NCBI GenBank assembly: GCA_023935145.1
Contig: CM043697.1
Span: 57,426,501 to 57,490,500, forward strand
Direction: 5' to 3'
DNA: 64,000 bases
DNA from: Bretschneidera sinensis
Taxonomy: Eukaryota; Streptophyta; Magnoliopsida; Brassicales; Akaniaceae
Part shown: positions 23,110 through 33,555 of the stretch, one piece after another
Position numbering within the stretch: the first letter of the stretch is position 1
Layout of the letters: each line of letters opens with the position of its first letter
The notes under the pieces: model-generated
Seen by the model: only the letters and a program-made list of their open reading frames with translations
What the model was told of the DNA's origin: nothing
The model's database searches: none
Position numbers and translations under genes: made by a program

Positions 23110-25368
23110 ATTTCTGCGAATGTTGTGTTCTTGGGAAACAACATCGGGTTAGCTTCAACATCGGAGTGCACAAGTCTAAGAGCATTCTTGACTACATTCA
23201 TGCGGATCTTTGGGGGCTAGGAAGAACACCAACACAGGGAGGTAATCTTTACTTTCTGTCTTTAATTGATGATTATTCAAGAAAATTTTTGCTTTATTTG
23301 CTTAAGAATAAATCAGATGCTTTGAATAAGTTAGTGGTGTGGAAAAAGCTGGAGGAAACCCAAACGGGCAGGGTAGTTAAGGGGGTAAGAACCGATAATG
23401 GCTTAGAAGTTTTTAACAAGGAACTTGATCAATTCTGTAGGTTAAATGGGATTCTAAGACATAGAACGGTTGTGAAAACCCCTCAGCAAAGTTGAGTTGC
23501 TGAGAGGATGAATAAGACCCTTAGGGAAAAGGTTAGGTGCATGTTAATAGGATCCAGATTACCCAAATGTTTTTGGGGGGAAGCGGTGTCTAGTGCTGTG
23601 TATTTGGTTAATAGATCACCCTCTAGGGCAATGGCCCTTAAGACTCCTGAGGAGATGTGGAGTGGAAAACCCCCTGAGTTGAACAACCTTTGGACTTTTG
23701 GGTGTGCTGCATTTGCACATCAAAATGATGATAAGCTTAGCCCAAGATCTAAAAAATGTGTGTTTCTAGGATATGGGGAAGGGGCTAAGGGGTATAGGTT
23801 GTGGTCCTTAGAGCCAAAAGGATTTAAACTCATAATAAGTAGGGATTTCATTTTTAATGAGCATTTATTTCCCTATTTGGAGAAAATTAACCCTGCAGGG
23901 GATAATGAGCAAAGCAGTTCGGTATTTGTGGAGCATAGCATCAAGGAAAATTCAATTCAGGTAGAGCAAGAAAGGCAAGAGGGTCCGAACCAGGTAGAGC
24001 CCAATGATCCAAGCTTAGGACACTTGAGAGGAGACTGAACTAGAAGGGGATAATGTAGCAAGTCAGAATGACTATCAACTCACAAGGGATCGGGAAAGAA
24101 GGCTGGTCAGACCACCTTTGAGATATGGTTTTGCGACTGCGAATGCAGTAACTCCTTGGACAGAAGGAGGAATAAGTGAACCAGAGACTTACATTGACGC
24201 CATGGGATATAAAGATTCGTCAAGATGGAAGCTAGCTATGGAGGAAGAAACGAATTCTTTGAGGCAGAACAACTCTTGGGAATTGGTGCACATTCCAGGA
24301 AAACAGAGAGTTGTGGATTGTAAGTGGACTTACAAGATCAAAGAAGGGAACTCTCCAGGGGATGAAGTCCGGAGCAAGGCTAAGCTGGTGGCGAAGAGGT
24401 TCACGCAAAAAGACGACATAGATTTCACAAAAACCTTCTCACCTAGACACAAGGTGGAGGTAGTGGTGATTATCCTCATCTATGTCGATGATATGTTATT
24501 GGTTGGGAACAGCAGGGAGAGGATAGAAAGGTTGACATCTCAAATCAGTGAGGAGTTCGAGAGGAAGGATCTTGGCCTTATACAAAAGATCCTTGGGATG
24601 AGAAGAATTTGAGAAAGGGAGAGAAACAGGTTGAAGGTTTCTCAGTCTTTTAACATAGAAAAGGTGTTGTACAAGTTTTCTATGGAAGATGGCAAACCAA
24701 TGAAGATTACCCTTGCTAGTCATTTCAAGTTCTCCAGTAAACAATGTCGTAGAATGGATAAAGAGAAGAAGGAAATGGAAAAGGTCCCTTACTCTAGTGC
24801 GGTTGGATTAGTCATGTTCATGATGGTAAGCACTAGACCCGAGATGTCTCAGTTAATTAGTGTACTCAGCAGATTTATGAGTAATCCTAGAAAGGAGCTT
24901 TAGCTTGTGACGAAGTGGTTGCTGAGGTACGTGAAGGCTCGGTTGTAGCCGGTGGTAGCACTCTCAATAACTAGGGTAGAGTACATAGTGGCTATGGAAG
25001 CCATAAAGGAGGCTATGTGGAGCAAAGGGTTGTTGGACGAGTGGAAGGTCCTAAAAGAGCAGGTGGTGGTATCTTCGGATAGCCAAAGTATATGGCACTT
25101 GTGTAGAAACCCGGTGTTCCATAAGAGGACTAAGCATATGGATGTTCGGTATTATTTCATTCGGGAAAATGCTAAGAAATGATGCATTCATGTGGACAAA
25201 GTTGCAACGGAAGAAAATCCTGCAGATTTAGGTACCAAAGTTCTACCTCTAAGAAGGTCCAATCATTGCCTTGGACTTCTTACGATTGGAGTCGGATGAT
25301 ATGGTGACTCAAGTTGAGTTTAGATCTTGAGTTCTCTGCATAATAGGTTCGAGTTTAATCGCTTAGAA
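23110..25368 (+). pseudogene. Copia A integrase (rest), truncated RT and RNase H (part 2)
   Basis: Integrase resumes at the zinc-binding FCECCVLGKQH. Its catalytic set is Asp in YIHADLWG, Asp in RTDNGLEV and Glu in VAERMNK. A TGA at 23493-23495 replaces Gly just before VAERM. The frame runs to 24038, then shifts. RT begins with WKLAMEEE and DCKWTYKIKEG. It goes from TFSP (about 24436) within about ten residues to LIYVDDMLLVG (about 24475), so roughly 95-100 residues, including the first catalytic Asp, are absent. RNase H lacks its N-terminal half: LLRYVKARL (about 24920-24946) is followed directly by VALSITRVEY. The later motifs SDSQS, TKHMDVRY and DLGTKVLPL remain. Stops occur at 24610, 24901, 24946 and 25180. 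It cannot make active RT or RNase H. Confidence 0.92.
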
Positions 25369-25380
25369 AAAGGTAGAGAT
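25369..25380 (+). other. Polypurine tract of element A
   Basis: AAAGGTAGAGAT directly precedes the 3' LTR start TGTTGG. The identical tract precedes the 3' LTRs of B (36113-36124) and C (42588-42599). Confidence 0.85.
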
Positions 25381-26397
25381 TGTTGGTATTTGTCTAAGGG
25401 TTAAATGGGATGGAAGTATGAAGCTTCATCAGGCCTTGGCACCATACCTCAGAATGTGTACGCCTCAGCGCCCAGCAAGGAGAAGTGTTCAGCCCCAGGT
25501 GTGCGCCGCACCCCTGGAGGTATGCGCCTCACTCCCCCTGTAAGAAAGACTCTTCTGGCTAAGAGTGCGTCGCACCTCAAGGAGGGTGCGCCACGGTGCC
25601 TAGAAGAAGGAGGAAGTGTGCCTTGGCCTGAGCCTCGGCCTGCCCTATTCTAAGGCGAGGCGCCAGGCACACCTGATGTTTCCTGATCAGCACTTTGAGA
25701 TAGTGCATGAGGCATGATCAAAACGCACAAGATCACTTAGACTTGTTGAAGGGCTATGATTGATTGGTCCTTAAAATCTAAAGGTTGAGACTGACTTCAA
25801 GATAGGTTCAAGAAGTGGTGCACTATATAAAGGGTCACCTAGTTTCAATCTCAACAAGTAACATAAGTGTGTGACAATCATCTCAACAAGAGAGGTGTGA
25901 TGTGAACGTCTAGAACATGTGTGAAATATAACATATGAATGTGTGTGAAATAGAACACATGGTGTGTGAGAGTGCAAAGACACTAAACACAGGAGAGAGA
26001 CTCATTCAAGAGAGGCTGGTTGTTTAGAGAGAGAGTAGTATAGATTGAGGATTCAAGGGTTTTGTAGTTGGAATTTTCTTGGGGAAAATTCCAAGGAAAC
26101 ACTCAGTCCTTATCACTTTCTTTTTCTCTTCTTTTGTTCTTCAAGAACAGTGTTAAGATCAAAATTAGATCGTGTTCTTGAAGAGGTGTTGCTGTAATTG
26201 TAAGAACTCATTGATTTAGTGCAGAGAGCTCGGAGGAGCTCACGGGGACGTAGGCACATTGTCGAACCTTGATAACAATTGTTGTGTTCTTTTTTTGATT
26301 GGTTTGATTCCTGTTTTGTTTCGGTTTTATTACAAGTCATTCTAGACTTGGGTGTTCGGAAGATCACCACCTGGGCATCTTGAGATGATTTCCAACA
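25381..26397 (+). mobile_element. 3' LTR of copia element A (1017 bp)
   Basis: Runs from TGTTGGTATTTGTC to GATTTCCAACA. It is about 60 bp longer than the 5' LTR, chiefly in the GC-rich U3 (25490-25660). A TATA box lies near 25823. It is followed by the duplication CTATG at 26398-26402. Confidence 0.92.
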
Positions 26398-26402
26398 CTA
26401 TG
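26398..26402. repeat. Target-site duplication CTATG, right copy (element A)
   Basis: Identical to 8439-8443. Confidence 0.9.
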
Positions 26403-26414
26403 GAATTAAGATTT

Positions 26415-26733
26415 TGTTGGAATTAAACCAACTACTTGAAAAGGATGAGAAATATTGTTCAAGAGAAGAAGATTGTTTTCTTGATATTAATCTAAGAAGG
26501 CTCTCAACTATGCTGAAACTTGACTTGTACAATGTGGTATTTATAAGGAAATATATGACAATAGATTAATGCATCTATCCACCTAGAAATCTATAAAGAC
26601 TCTTTTCTTAGGAACACCATAGAAACTATCAAATACACGAATCATGTATCTAACACATCCAATGTATTTTGGATATCAAAGAATCATGAAATGAACCTTG
26701 TATCAATATTAAATCTAGCTTAGAATTCTAACA
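26415..26733 (-). mobile_element. 3' LTR of a minus-strand copia remnant (319 bp)
   Basis: On the plus strand it reads TGTTGGAATTAAACC to TTCTAACA. The adjoining GCCCCCTTAAGC (26734-26745) is the complement of a polypurine tract, GCTTAAGGGGGC. This fixes the orientation and the inner border. Confidence 0.78.
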
Positions 26734-26745
26734 GCCCCCTTAAGC

Positions 26746-28000
26746 TATATTTGCACAACATCAAGCTTGCCTTTCATTTTGCGAAAATCACCCACCTTTA
26801 GTGCCTTGGTGAAGATATATGCGACTAGATTACCAATGCTACAAAAAAAAAACTTCAAACTTGCCATTTTTTACTAAGTCTCGGATCAAATAATACTTGA
26901 TCCTTATATGTTTGCGTTTGCAATGAAAATTTTGATTCTTTGTGAGTGAAATTGTTGAATGGTTATCACAAAACAGTTTAGTACTACTAAATTATGGATG
27001 CACGAGTTCTTTTAAAATCTCTGTTAACCAAAGAGCTAGGAAACTTGAAAAAGATAATGAGATATACTCTGCTTATGCTATAGAAAGAGCCACCACTGAT
27101 TATTTCTTTGATTCCCAAGAGATGGCACCAGAACTAATGCTAAAAACGAAACCCGATATGCTTATACTATCCTCTACACTTCCACTCCAATCACTATCAC
27201 TATAACCAAGGAAACTTGGGTTTTGAACTTTGCTATAATGGATATTGTGATCAATAGTTCCATTCACATACCTGAGTATCCGTTTTCCGACATCCCAATG
27301 ACTTCTTTTTGGAGACTCCATGAACTTGCTGATCATGCTTACTGTAAACGTAAGATCAAGACTTGTAGCAATCAAGTACATGAGACTACCCATAAGACTA
27401 TATTTCTATAGAGAGTAGCATTGACTTCATTTTCTAATGAATTTTTAGATAATTTCAAACCAAAATCTATAGGAGTGGAAACAGGAGTAACACCTTCCAT
27501 TTTGAATTTCTTCAGCAAATCTCTAGCATACTTCTATGAGAAATAGTGATTCCATTTTTTTTTTTTTGCTTGACCTCAGTGCCAAGAAAAAAGCTAAAGA
27601 AGACTCGTGTCAGTTATCTCAAACTTAAGCATAATAGCACTATTGAATTCTTCACCCATACTCAAAGAATTTTCAGTAAAATTAGATCATCAACATATAG
27701 GCAAGCGAATAAGAAATGTCATTTTCTTTCTTTAATGTACAGAGTGTGTTCATAAGGACACATTTTGAATCCATTCTTCAAGAAATAGCCATCGATGCGA
27801 CTATACCAAGCCTGTGGGGCTTGCTTTAAATCATAACGAGCCTTTTTTAAACGACACACCTTGTTCTCTTCACCTTTCTTTTTATAACCAGGAGGTTGGT
27901 TAATATACACCTCCTCTTCAAGAATACCATTTAGAAAGGTTGACTTGACATCTATTAGATGTACTTTCCAACCATTTTGAGTAGCCAATGTGTAATACAC
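26746..28000 (-). pseudogene. Copia RT-RNase H remnant, truncated at 28000
   Basis: Read on the minus strand, RT appears at 28000-27719 with IDVKSTFLNGI, EEEVYINQPPGY and RYDLKQAPQAWY. The middle, 27700-27400, is interrupted. RNase H follows at 27393-26942 with MGSLMYLIATSLD, FMESPKRSHWD, YSDSDWSG and GAISWESKK. A C-terminal end near 26830-26765 shows IFTKALKVGDF. These motifs differ from elements 1-2940, A-C and D, so it is a separate copia lineage. It stops exactly where a G-family LTR begins at 28001. Gag, protease and integrase are absent. Confidence 0.88.
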
Positions 28001-28751
28001 TGTAACGACCCATCCTGATATCGTTACTATAAATCCTACTCTTTCCATCATACAAAACGTTCCTACTATAATCATGAATACTTCAATATTCTTTTACTTC
28101 ATGTACATAACATCCTAGTCAACACTAAAAATTTCCAAAGATATAGAATTTAGATAAAATTACATCCATGATAATTTACAATACATACATGTTCCAAAAC
28201 AATGAAATATAAACATTAATCTAAACTCCCAAATAAATATAGGTTGAGAACATCCCCGCATATAAACCCATCAAAGAATACCTTTCTCCTTCACTTCCCT
28301 TACTGACGTGCTTCAAATTATTTCAATAACTTTCTTGAAAATATTTAAAAAGGGGTGAGCAAAAAATCTCATCGAGTAATCACATTACTTGGAGTAATCC
28401 CCATTTCAAGCAATAATTTCCTTTTTTTTTTATCTTTAGTTCACCAATTTATTGTTCATATATACAATATAATTATTTCTCACCACAATGTATATTAACG
28501 CTATTATAACACATTAGATACATTTTCAATATATCCATAATCATTGCATACCCTTCACCGAGTAAACTCAATCATACACCCTTCATGGTTCAATTATATC
28601 CATACTCAATGAAATGCAATGCCAATTAGTGCCATGCATGACTATTTTATATCTCATTTCACTATATTGCCCTTTCTTGGGTTAATTATAAAGCAACGGG
28701 GACGTCTCCCCATGTACTGGTACATTTCTCATTTTTCCAAAATATTGTATC

Positions 28752-28990
28752 CCTTCTACCTAGGTAACAACCTACTCTAGGCGAGATCTTACCATTTCCT
28801 CCGCCTAAGTAACAACCTACACCAAGCGAGGTCCATCCAACCCCTTCACCTAGGTAATAACCTACACTAGGCAAGGTCCATCAATCCCCTTCATATAGGT
28901 AATAACCTACACTAGGAAAGGTTCTTCAATTTCAATATTATTATCGAATCCCCTTTCACCTAGGTCACAACCTACACTAGTTGGGGTTTT
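28752..28990. repeat. 46-bp tandem repeats inside G2 LTR
   Basis: About five units with the core ACCTAGGTAACAACCTACAC and a pyrimidine-rich spacer. This is the complement of the 6350-6625 array. Confidence 0.85.
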
Positions 28991-30230
28991 TCCAGTCATT
29001 TTTATTATGTCTTTATAATTTATCTCAATGCATTGCATGCACAATGTCACAACCTTCAAACATATAATTCAACAACCAATTCAAAAATATATTCTTATCA
29101 ACCAATTCCATCATAATAATGTACATCACATAGAAATTTTTTTATATCAAGCACACATATTTTCATATCCTTATAGGATTTGCATTCCATACTTGATATA
29201 CTAATATATTCATTTTTATCATATAATTCATCACATTTACTAAGAGTAATTGGGCACTCACCTTTATAGCACCGAGTGCTATTCTTGGGCTCTTTCCTTG
29301 CCATTCCTATGTTCTTCCACCACATCTAAAGTATATATCATCTAGTTTAACAATCCAAGAAGTATACAAGTAATTATATTGTTTTCTATATCAAGAAATC
29401 ACAAGAAATAAGCAAAACAAAGATATATCACAAGCTTCGTTTTTTTGTTTACCTTTCCTTATCTTTTCTTTCCTTTCCTCATTCTTTCTTTCCTTTCTTC
29501 ATTCTTTCCTTTCTTTCCTTATCAAATTTGAGATGTACATCTCAAGACAATGATATTAAATTTACTTACAACTTTTTCCAATTTTCAAAGGAATCATATC
29601 ATTCTAATAATCTCTATACCACCAAGATTTTAAACCCACATAATTAACACTTTCCAATCACTAACTTAGAATAAATCACACAAATTCCAAAATACCCATT
29701 TAATAGAAATCTTCCCAAACTTTAGTTTTCTCACAAAAATCCTTACAACTTAAGGACTTACTTTAATTCCAACAATTCTTAATTTCAAACCCAAACTTAT
29801 GTAATTCAGTTTACTCCAAATTACAAATTTTAGATTCTTCCATATTATAATTTAAGATTATTCAAAGATCCACTATAATCCACATTAAAACTTCAATGAT
29901 TCATAAATCCATAAATCTTTATACTTCCATAAATAGAAACTTATACTCTTAACAATACCCAGTACAAACTTTTCTAATTTCATTCCCAACTTTTTTTATC
30001 TCAACAATTTCCATTAAAAATTATAATTCTTACAAAGAAATTCTCCAATTTATGAAAATAAATCAAATCCACTTAAACTCATACTCTTTTAGGTCTCAAC
30101 TTTCATATTTTACAATACTCATAACTCAAATCAAACTCCAACATCATAATCTACAACATAAATTTTCTAAATTTTCATCATAATTTCTCCCAACTTCAAC
30201 AACTCATAAAACATTCAATTTAAACTCAAA

Positions 30231-30235
30231 TAATC
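30231..30235. repeat. Target-site duplication TAATC, left copy (element B)
   Basis: TAATC precedes the LTR start at 30236. The same five bases follow the 3' LTR at 37045-37049. Confidence 0.9.
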
Positions 30236-31159
30236 TGTTGGTATTTGTAAGGTTTAAACATGGTTAAGGTTTAAACAAAAGGTGGAAAAGTGAAGTTCAG
30301 CATGTTAAAGGAGTGTACACAAGTGTGCGCGGCACTTTGGAGCAAGGTAAAGGAAGGCACACTAGTGTGTGTGCTTCAGCACACAAGCTGAAAATGTGTG
30401 CGCACCAGTGTGCGCACAACTAAGAGAGGGCCAACATCAGTGTGCACCGCACCTCTCCCTCACCAGTGCCACACCACCCAGCAAGTGATGAAAAGGGTGT
30501 TTGCCTAGCACCACACTGCTCCTTTTTTCAGTGCCTAGGTGCTAGGCACACTGATGCACACATGGACAGCTTGTTTCAGCCTCTTGTTAAATGAGTGGAT
30601 GCAAGGTCAAAATGGATAGGATCACTTAGAATGGATGGATGGCTAAGGTTGATTTCCCATCAAGATCTAAGGGTGGAGATTGACTTCAAGATAGGTTCAA
30701 AAAGTGGTGCACTATATAAAGGGTCACCTAGGTTCAATCTCAAGTGTGTGATAACACAAGTAAGATGTAATGTAACTTGTGAGACATGTGTGTGAATGAG
30801 AGAATTATGTGAGAGTGCAATGACACAGACATACAAGAGGAACTCATTGTAGAGAGGCTGGTTGTAAAGAAGAGAGATTAGTATAGAAAGTGATAAAGTC
30901 TTTGTTGTTCTCTTCTTTGTTCCTTCAAGAACTTGAGGTTTCTTGGAGAGGGTTGCTGAATTGTAAAGAACCATTGATTTAGTGCAGAGAGTTTGGAGGA
31001 ACTCGTGGGGACGTAGGCATATTGTCGAACCTCGATAACAAATCACTTGTGTTCTTTTCTTTCTTGCTTTCGATTGTTGTATTTCTTTCTATAAGTCATT
31101 CTAGACTTGAGTGTTTAAAAGATCACCACATGGGCATCTTGTCAAGGTGATTTCCAACA
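30236..31159 (+). mobile_element. 5' LTR of copia element B (924 bp)
   Basis: Runs from TGTTGGTATTTGTAAGG to GATTTCCAACA. The U3 holds palindromic GTGCGCAC repeats (30395-30420). A TATATAAA box lies near 30713. It is very close to the 3' LTR at 36125-37044 (920 bp). The LTR then leads directly into GTGGTATCAGAGC at 31160. Confidence 0.93.
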
Positions 31160-31172
31160 GTGGTATCAGAGC
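31160..31172 (+). other. Primer-binding site of element B
   Basis: GTGGTATCAGAGC follows the LTR end directly and is complementary to initiator-Met tRNA. It is a single copy, unlike the triplicate in element A. Confidence 0.88.
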
Positions 31173-31406
31173 TTGGTTAGAGGGTATCGGAGCAAGAACA
31201 AGAAGGTAACGGAGTCAAGACTCTAAGAATCAAAGATCAACTTCTTGGATGATTCAAGAACAGAGTAAAGATCAAGATCAGATCGTGTTCTTGAGGGTGA
31301 TTCAAGAACGGTATTAAGATCCATCTTCGATTTGTGTTCTTGAGGTTTAGAAGAAGTTGGAAAGCATTTGTGGGTGCAGCATGAATCAAGGGATCTTCTT
31401 CGCAAG

Positions 31407-32208
31407 ATGGGTTGAAATTTCGGTATTGAGAAGTTTGATGGAAAGGGAGATTTTTCCTATGGAAGCGGAAGATCAAGGCGGTTCTAGTGCAACAGATAGT
31501 GGACTTGGCTCTTGGAGAAGATGATGCTTTTCCAGCAAGTGTCACGAAGGACCAGCGGATTGAGATGAAGAAGATGGCTTACAGCACCATCTTCTTGAAC
31601 ATGTCGGATAATGTCACAAGAGAGTGCGGAGACTCGGAAGATCCAGCTATCATTTGGAAGAAACTAGATGAGTTGTTTCTTGCCAAGACTCTCCCTAATA
31701 AAAGGTATCTTCGTAAACGAATCTTTGCTTTTAAATTTGATCCTAATAAAGAGTTGCAAGATAATCTTGATGCCAAGATAAGGAGTGCATCAAGTGGTAA
31801 AGAGTTATTCTTTAGAAGAAGGCCAACAACTCGGTATGGCAACAACATCTATGGCTACTGCCGAATCAGAGGTAGAGGAGAGAGCCATGGGAGAGTGCAC
31901 AGCAACATGCATGGCGACTACCGGGACAGAGGTAGAGGAGAGAGCCATAGGAGAGTGCACAGCAACAAACATGGCTACTACCAGGATAGAGGTAGAGGAG
32001 AGAGCCATAGGAGAATACACAGCAACATATATGGCTACTACCGGGACAGAGGTAGAGGAGAGAGCCATGGGAGAGAGCACTCCAAACCGAGATTTGGAGG
32101 GAAGAGTTGGTACTACTGCCATAAAGAGAGTTATATCAAGAAAGATTGCAAGAAGATGAGAAAGGATAGAGGAATAAGCTATACCAAGAATGGAGAGGCT
32201 TCAGTTGC
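31407..32208 (+). pseudogene. Copia B gag with four RGRGES repeats
   Basis: The homologous start ATG at 31407 is followed by a stop after two codons (ATGGGTTGA). The open part runs from about 31487. It contains LPNKRYLRKRIFAFKF, then a direct junction DNLDAKIRSASSG (about 31770) where A has 62 more residues. Four 60-bp repeats follow (about 31842-32080), each encoding a YYRDRGRGESHGR-type unit. The zinc knuckle is damaged: the first Cys is missing in KSWYYCHKE, and the His is Tyr in SYIKKDC. The frame then enters the solo LTR at 32209. Confidence 0.9.
31842..32080 (+). repeat. 60-bp coding minisatellite in gag (four units, element B)
   Basis: Four units of about 60 bp each encode a 20-residue Gly/Arg/Tyr-rich block with RGRGES. 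Element A has one unit (10426-10490) and element C has four (38252-38490). ORFs on the other frames and strand here are repeat shadows. Confidence 0.9.
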
Positions 32209-33550
32209 TGATTACTCCTAAAACAGTAATGCGGTAGTTGTAGCACAGCTTTGGGGTGTCGATTCCACAGGGAAATAAGTTAACTATAAAGAAATATGTT
32301 AACTTTAATATGAGACGATATAATCAAAATAAGTAGAGAATCTGAAATTGATGATGAAGTAATTGTGTAGGTTGTAAAATATAATAGAGGGACAACAAGG
32401 ATCTGGGAATCCTCCCTAGGTTCGTTGCCCTAATCCTAACTTGATTCAGTTTTTTTTATCTCGATTGCACGGTTCACATCCCAAACATGCAATCGACAAA
32501 TATTCAATGAGAACATGCATAAACCCTAATTTGATTATTATGAAATGCTTTTTATTTTCGATTCATGCACACATGATCTATCCTATAGGTTTATCAAGAA
32601 ACGACAATATATCTTTTATGACAATATTGTAGTAATGGACAAGCCTAAAGGATAAACCTACCGGACTCAATCATACCTAAACAATCTTGACATAAGGAAA
32701 GCATGACTAAATTTATATCAAGGAGAAAGATACAATCACCGGATTAGATTAAATCTTATAATTAGATTAAAAAGTAAATCATAACAATTTCTTAACGATA
32801 AAGCTCTATTACAACTGAATCAAATAAAGGAAAATAGGAACAACTACACCTAGGGATTCATCCCTTCGCCTTGCTTGGAGATTAGTTAGCCATGGGGCTC
32901 ATGGTTGAACACTTTGATAGAGAAGAAGTTGCTGCTTCCCTAAGTCTTCCAGCTTAATGAATGTCTAATATCAAACCCTAAGTGATCTATTTATAATACA
33001 AGGGTCTAAGGGTGTTTTAGGTTTTAAACAATCATTAAATACCTAATTCAGACCTAACTCGGAGAGCAAAATTCATGTCCGCGCTTAGGCTTGGATTTTC
33101 TCCGCCTAGACTTGGTTTTAGGCCAGCCTTGTAAACTTTCTGGAAGGTGCGCCCCAGCTCCATCCAGGGTGCGGTGCACACCTCAGGGCGCAGCACAGCT
33201 CCATCTAGGCGCTCCCTGACCTGATGGTCTTCTTTGCTTGTTTTAGCCTCTGATCTGGAGGGTGCGCCCCAGCTCCATCCAGGGTGCGGTGCACATACTT
33301 AGATCTCTTTATTTAGCCTTTTCGAAAGCCCTCCTTTGCTCTTGTATACATGGAATCTTTGTGCTTTATTCAACAATAGTTTTTTCATCTCTTTAAGACT
33401 CAAAATACCTGAAAATGCATCAAAACAAATAAGTGATCTAGGAATGATTCTTTAGAGTTGTTAACATATAAAAGTGTAATTATAACCTAGATCAACTCTA
33501 AAAATGTTAACAATTAAGTACTATTAAGATGCATTTTATAACTCTCATCA
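32209..33550 (-). mobile_element. Solo LTR, S family copy 1 (1342 bp), in element B gag
   Basis: On the plus strand it begins TGATTACTCC and ends CTCTCATCA, flanked by perfect 5-bp duplications GTTGC (32204-32208 and 33551-33555). Orientation is judged from TATAAATAG reading on the minus strand near 32990. It shares CGATTCCACAGGGAA near 32265 and the terminal region with copy 2 (38970-40327). It contains a 34-bp GC-rich direct repeat (33146-33179 and 33261-33294). No coding capacity and no internal domain, hence a solo LTR formed by LTR-LTR recombination. Confidence 0.85.
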
Positions 33551-33555
33551 GTTGC

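Larger units (their letters stand above)
8444..26397 (+). mobile_element. Copia element A (non-autonomous family), split by a 12-kb nested insertion
   Basis: Parts are: 5' LTR 8444-9397, triplicated primer-binding site, leader with hairpin repeats, gag-protease and start of integrase 9802-11175, foreign insertion about 11176-23109, rest of integrase, RT and RNase H 23110-25368, polypurine tract, and 3' LTR 25381-26397. The target duplication CTATG is perfect. Without the insertion the element would be about 6.0 kb. It shares the RT and RNase H deletions with B (30236-37044) and C (37983-43489). It retains the gag segment and the RT/RNase H connection that B and C have lost, so it is the least reduced of the three. 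Confidence 0.9.
28001..30235 (-). mobile_element. G-family LTR, copy G2, left part (interrupted by element B)
   Basis: Begins TGTAACGACCCATCC at 28001, directly inside the copia remnant. The left flank TACAC would be its duplication. It carries the 46-bp repeat array at 28752-28990 and a CTTTCCTTT-rich tract at 29450-29523. The sequence is split at 30235|37045 by element B and continues for at least 100 bp (to about 37140). No coding content was recognised. Confidence 0.78.

Noticed and set aside
28752..28990. Zinc-finger or other repeat protein encoded by the 46-bp array (62-residue ORF with GCYLG repeats)
   Set aside because: The unit length is not a multiple of three, units shift frame, and the array lies inside an LTR.
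31805..32122. 105-residue minus-strand ORF with Ser/Val-rich repeats
   Set aside because: It is the complement shadow of the gag RGRGES minisatellite. The same shadow appears at 38211-38630.
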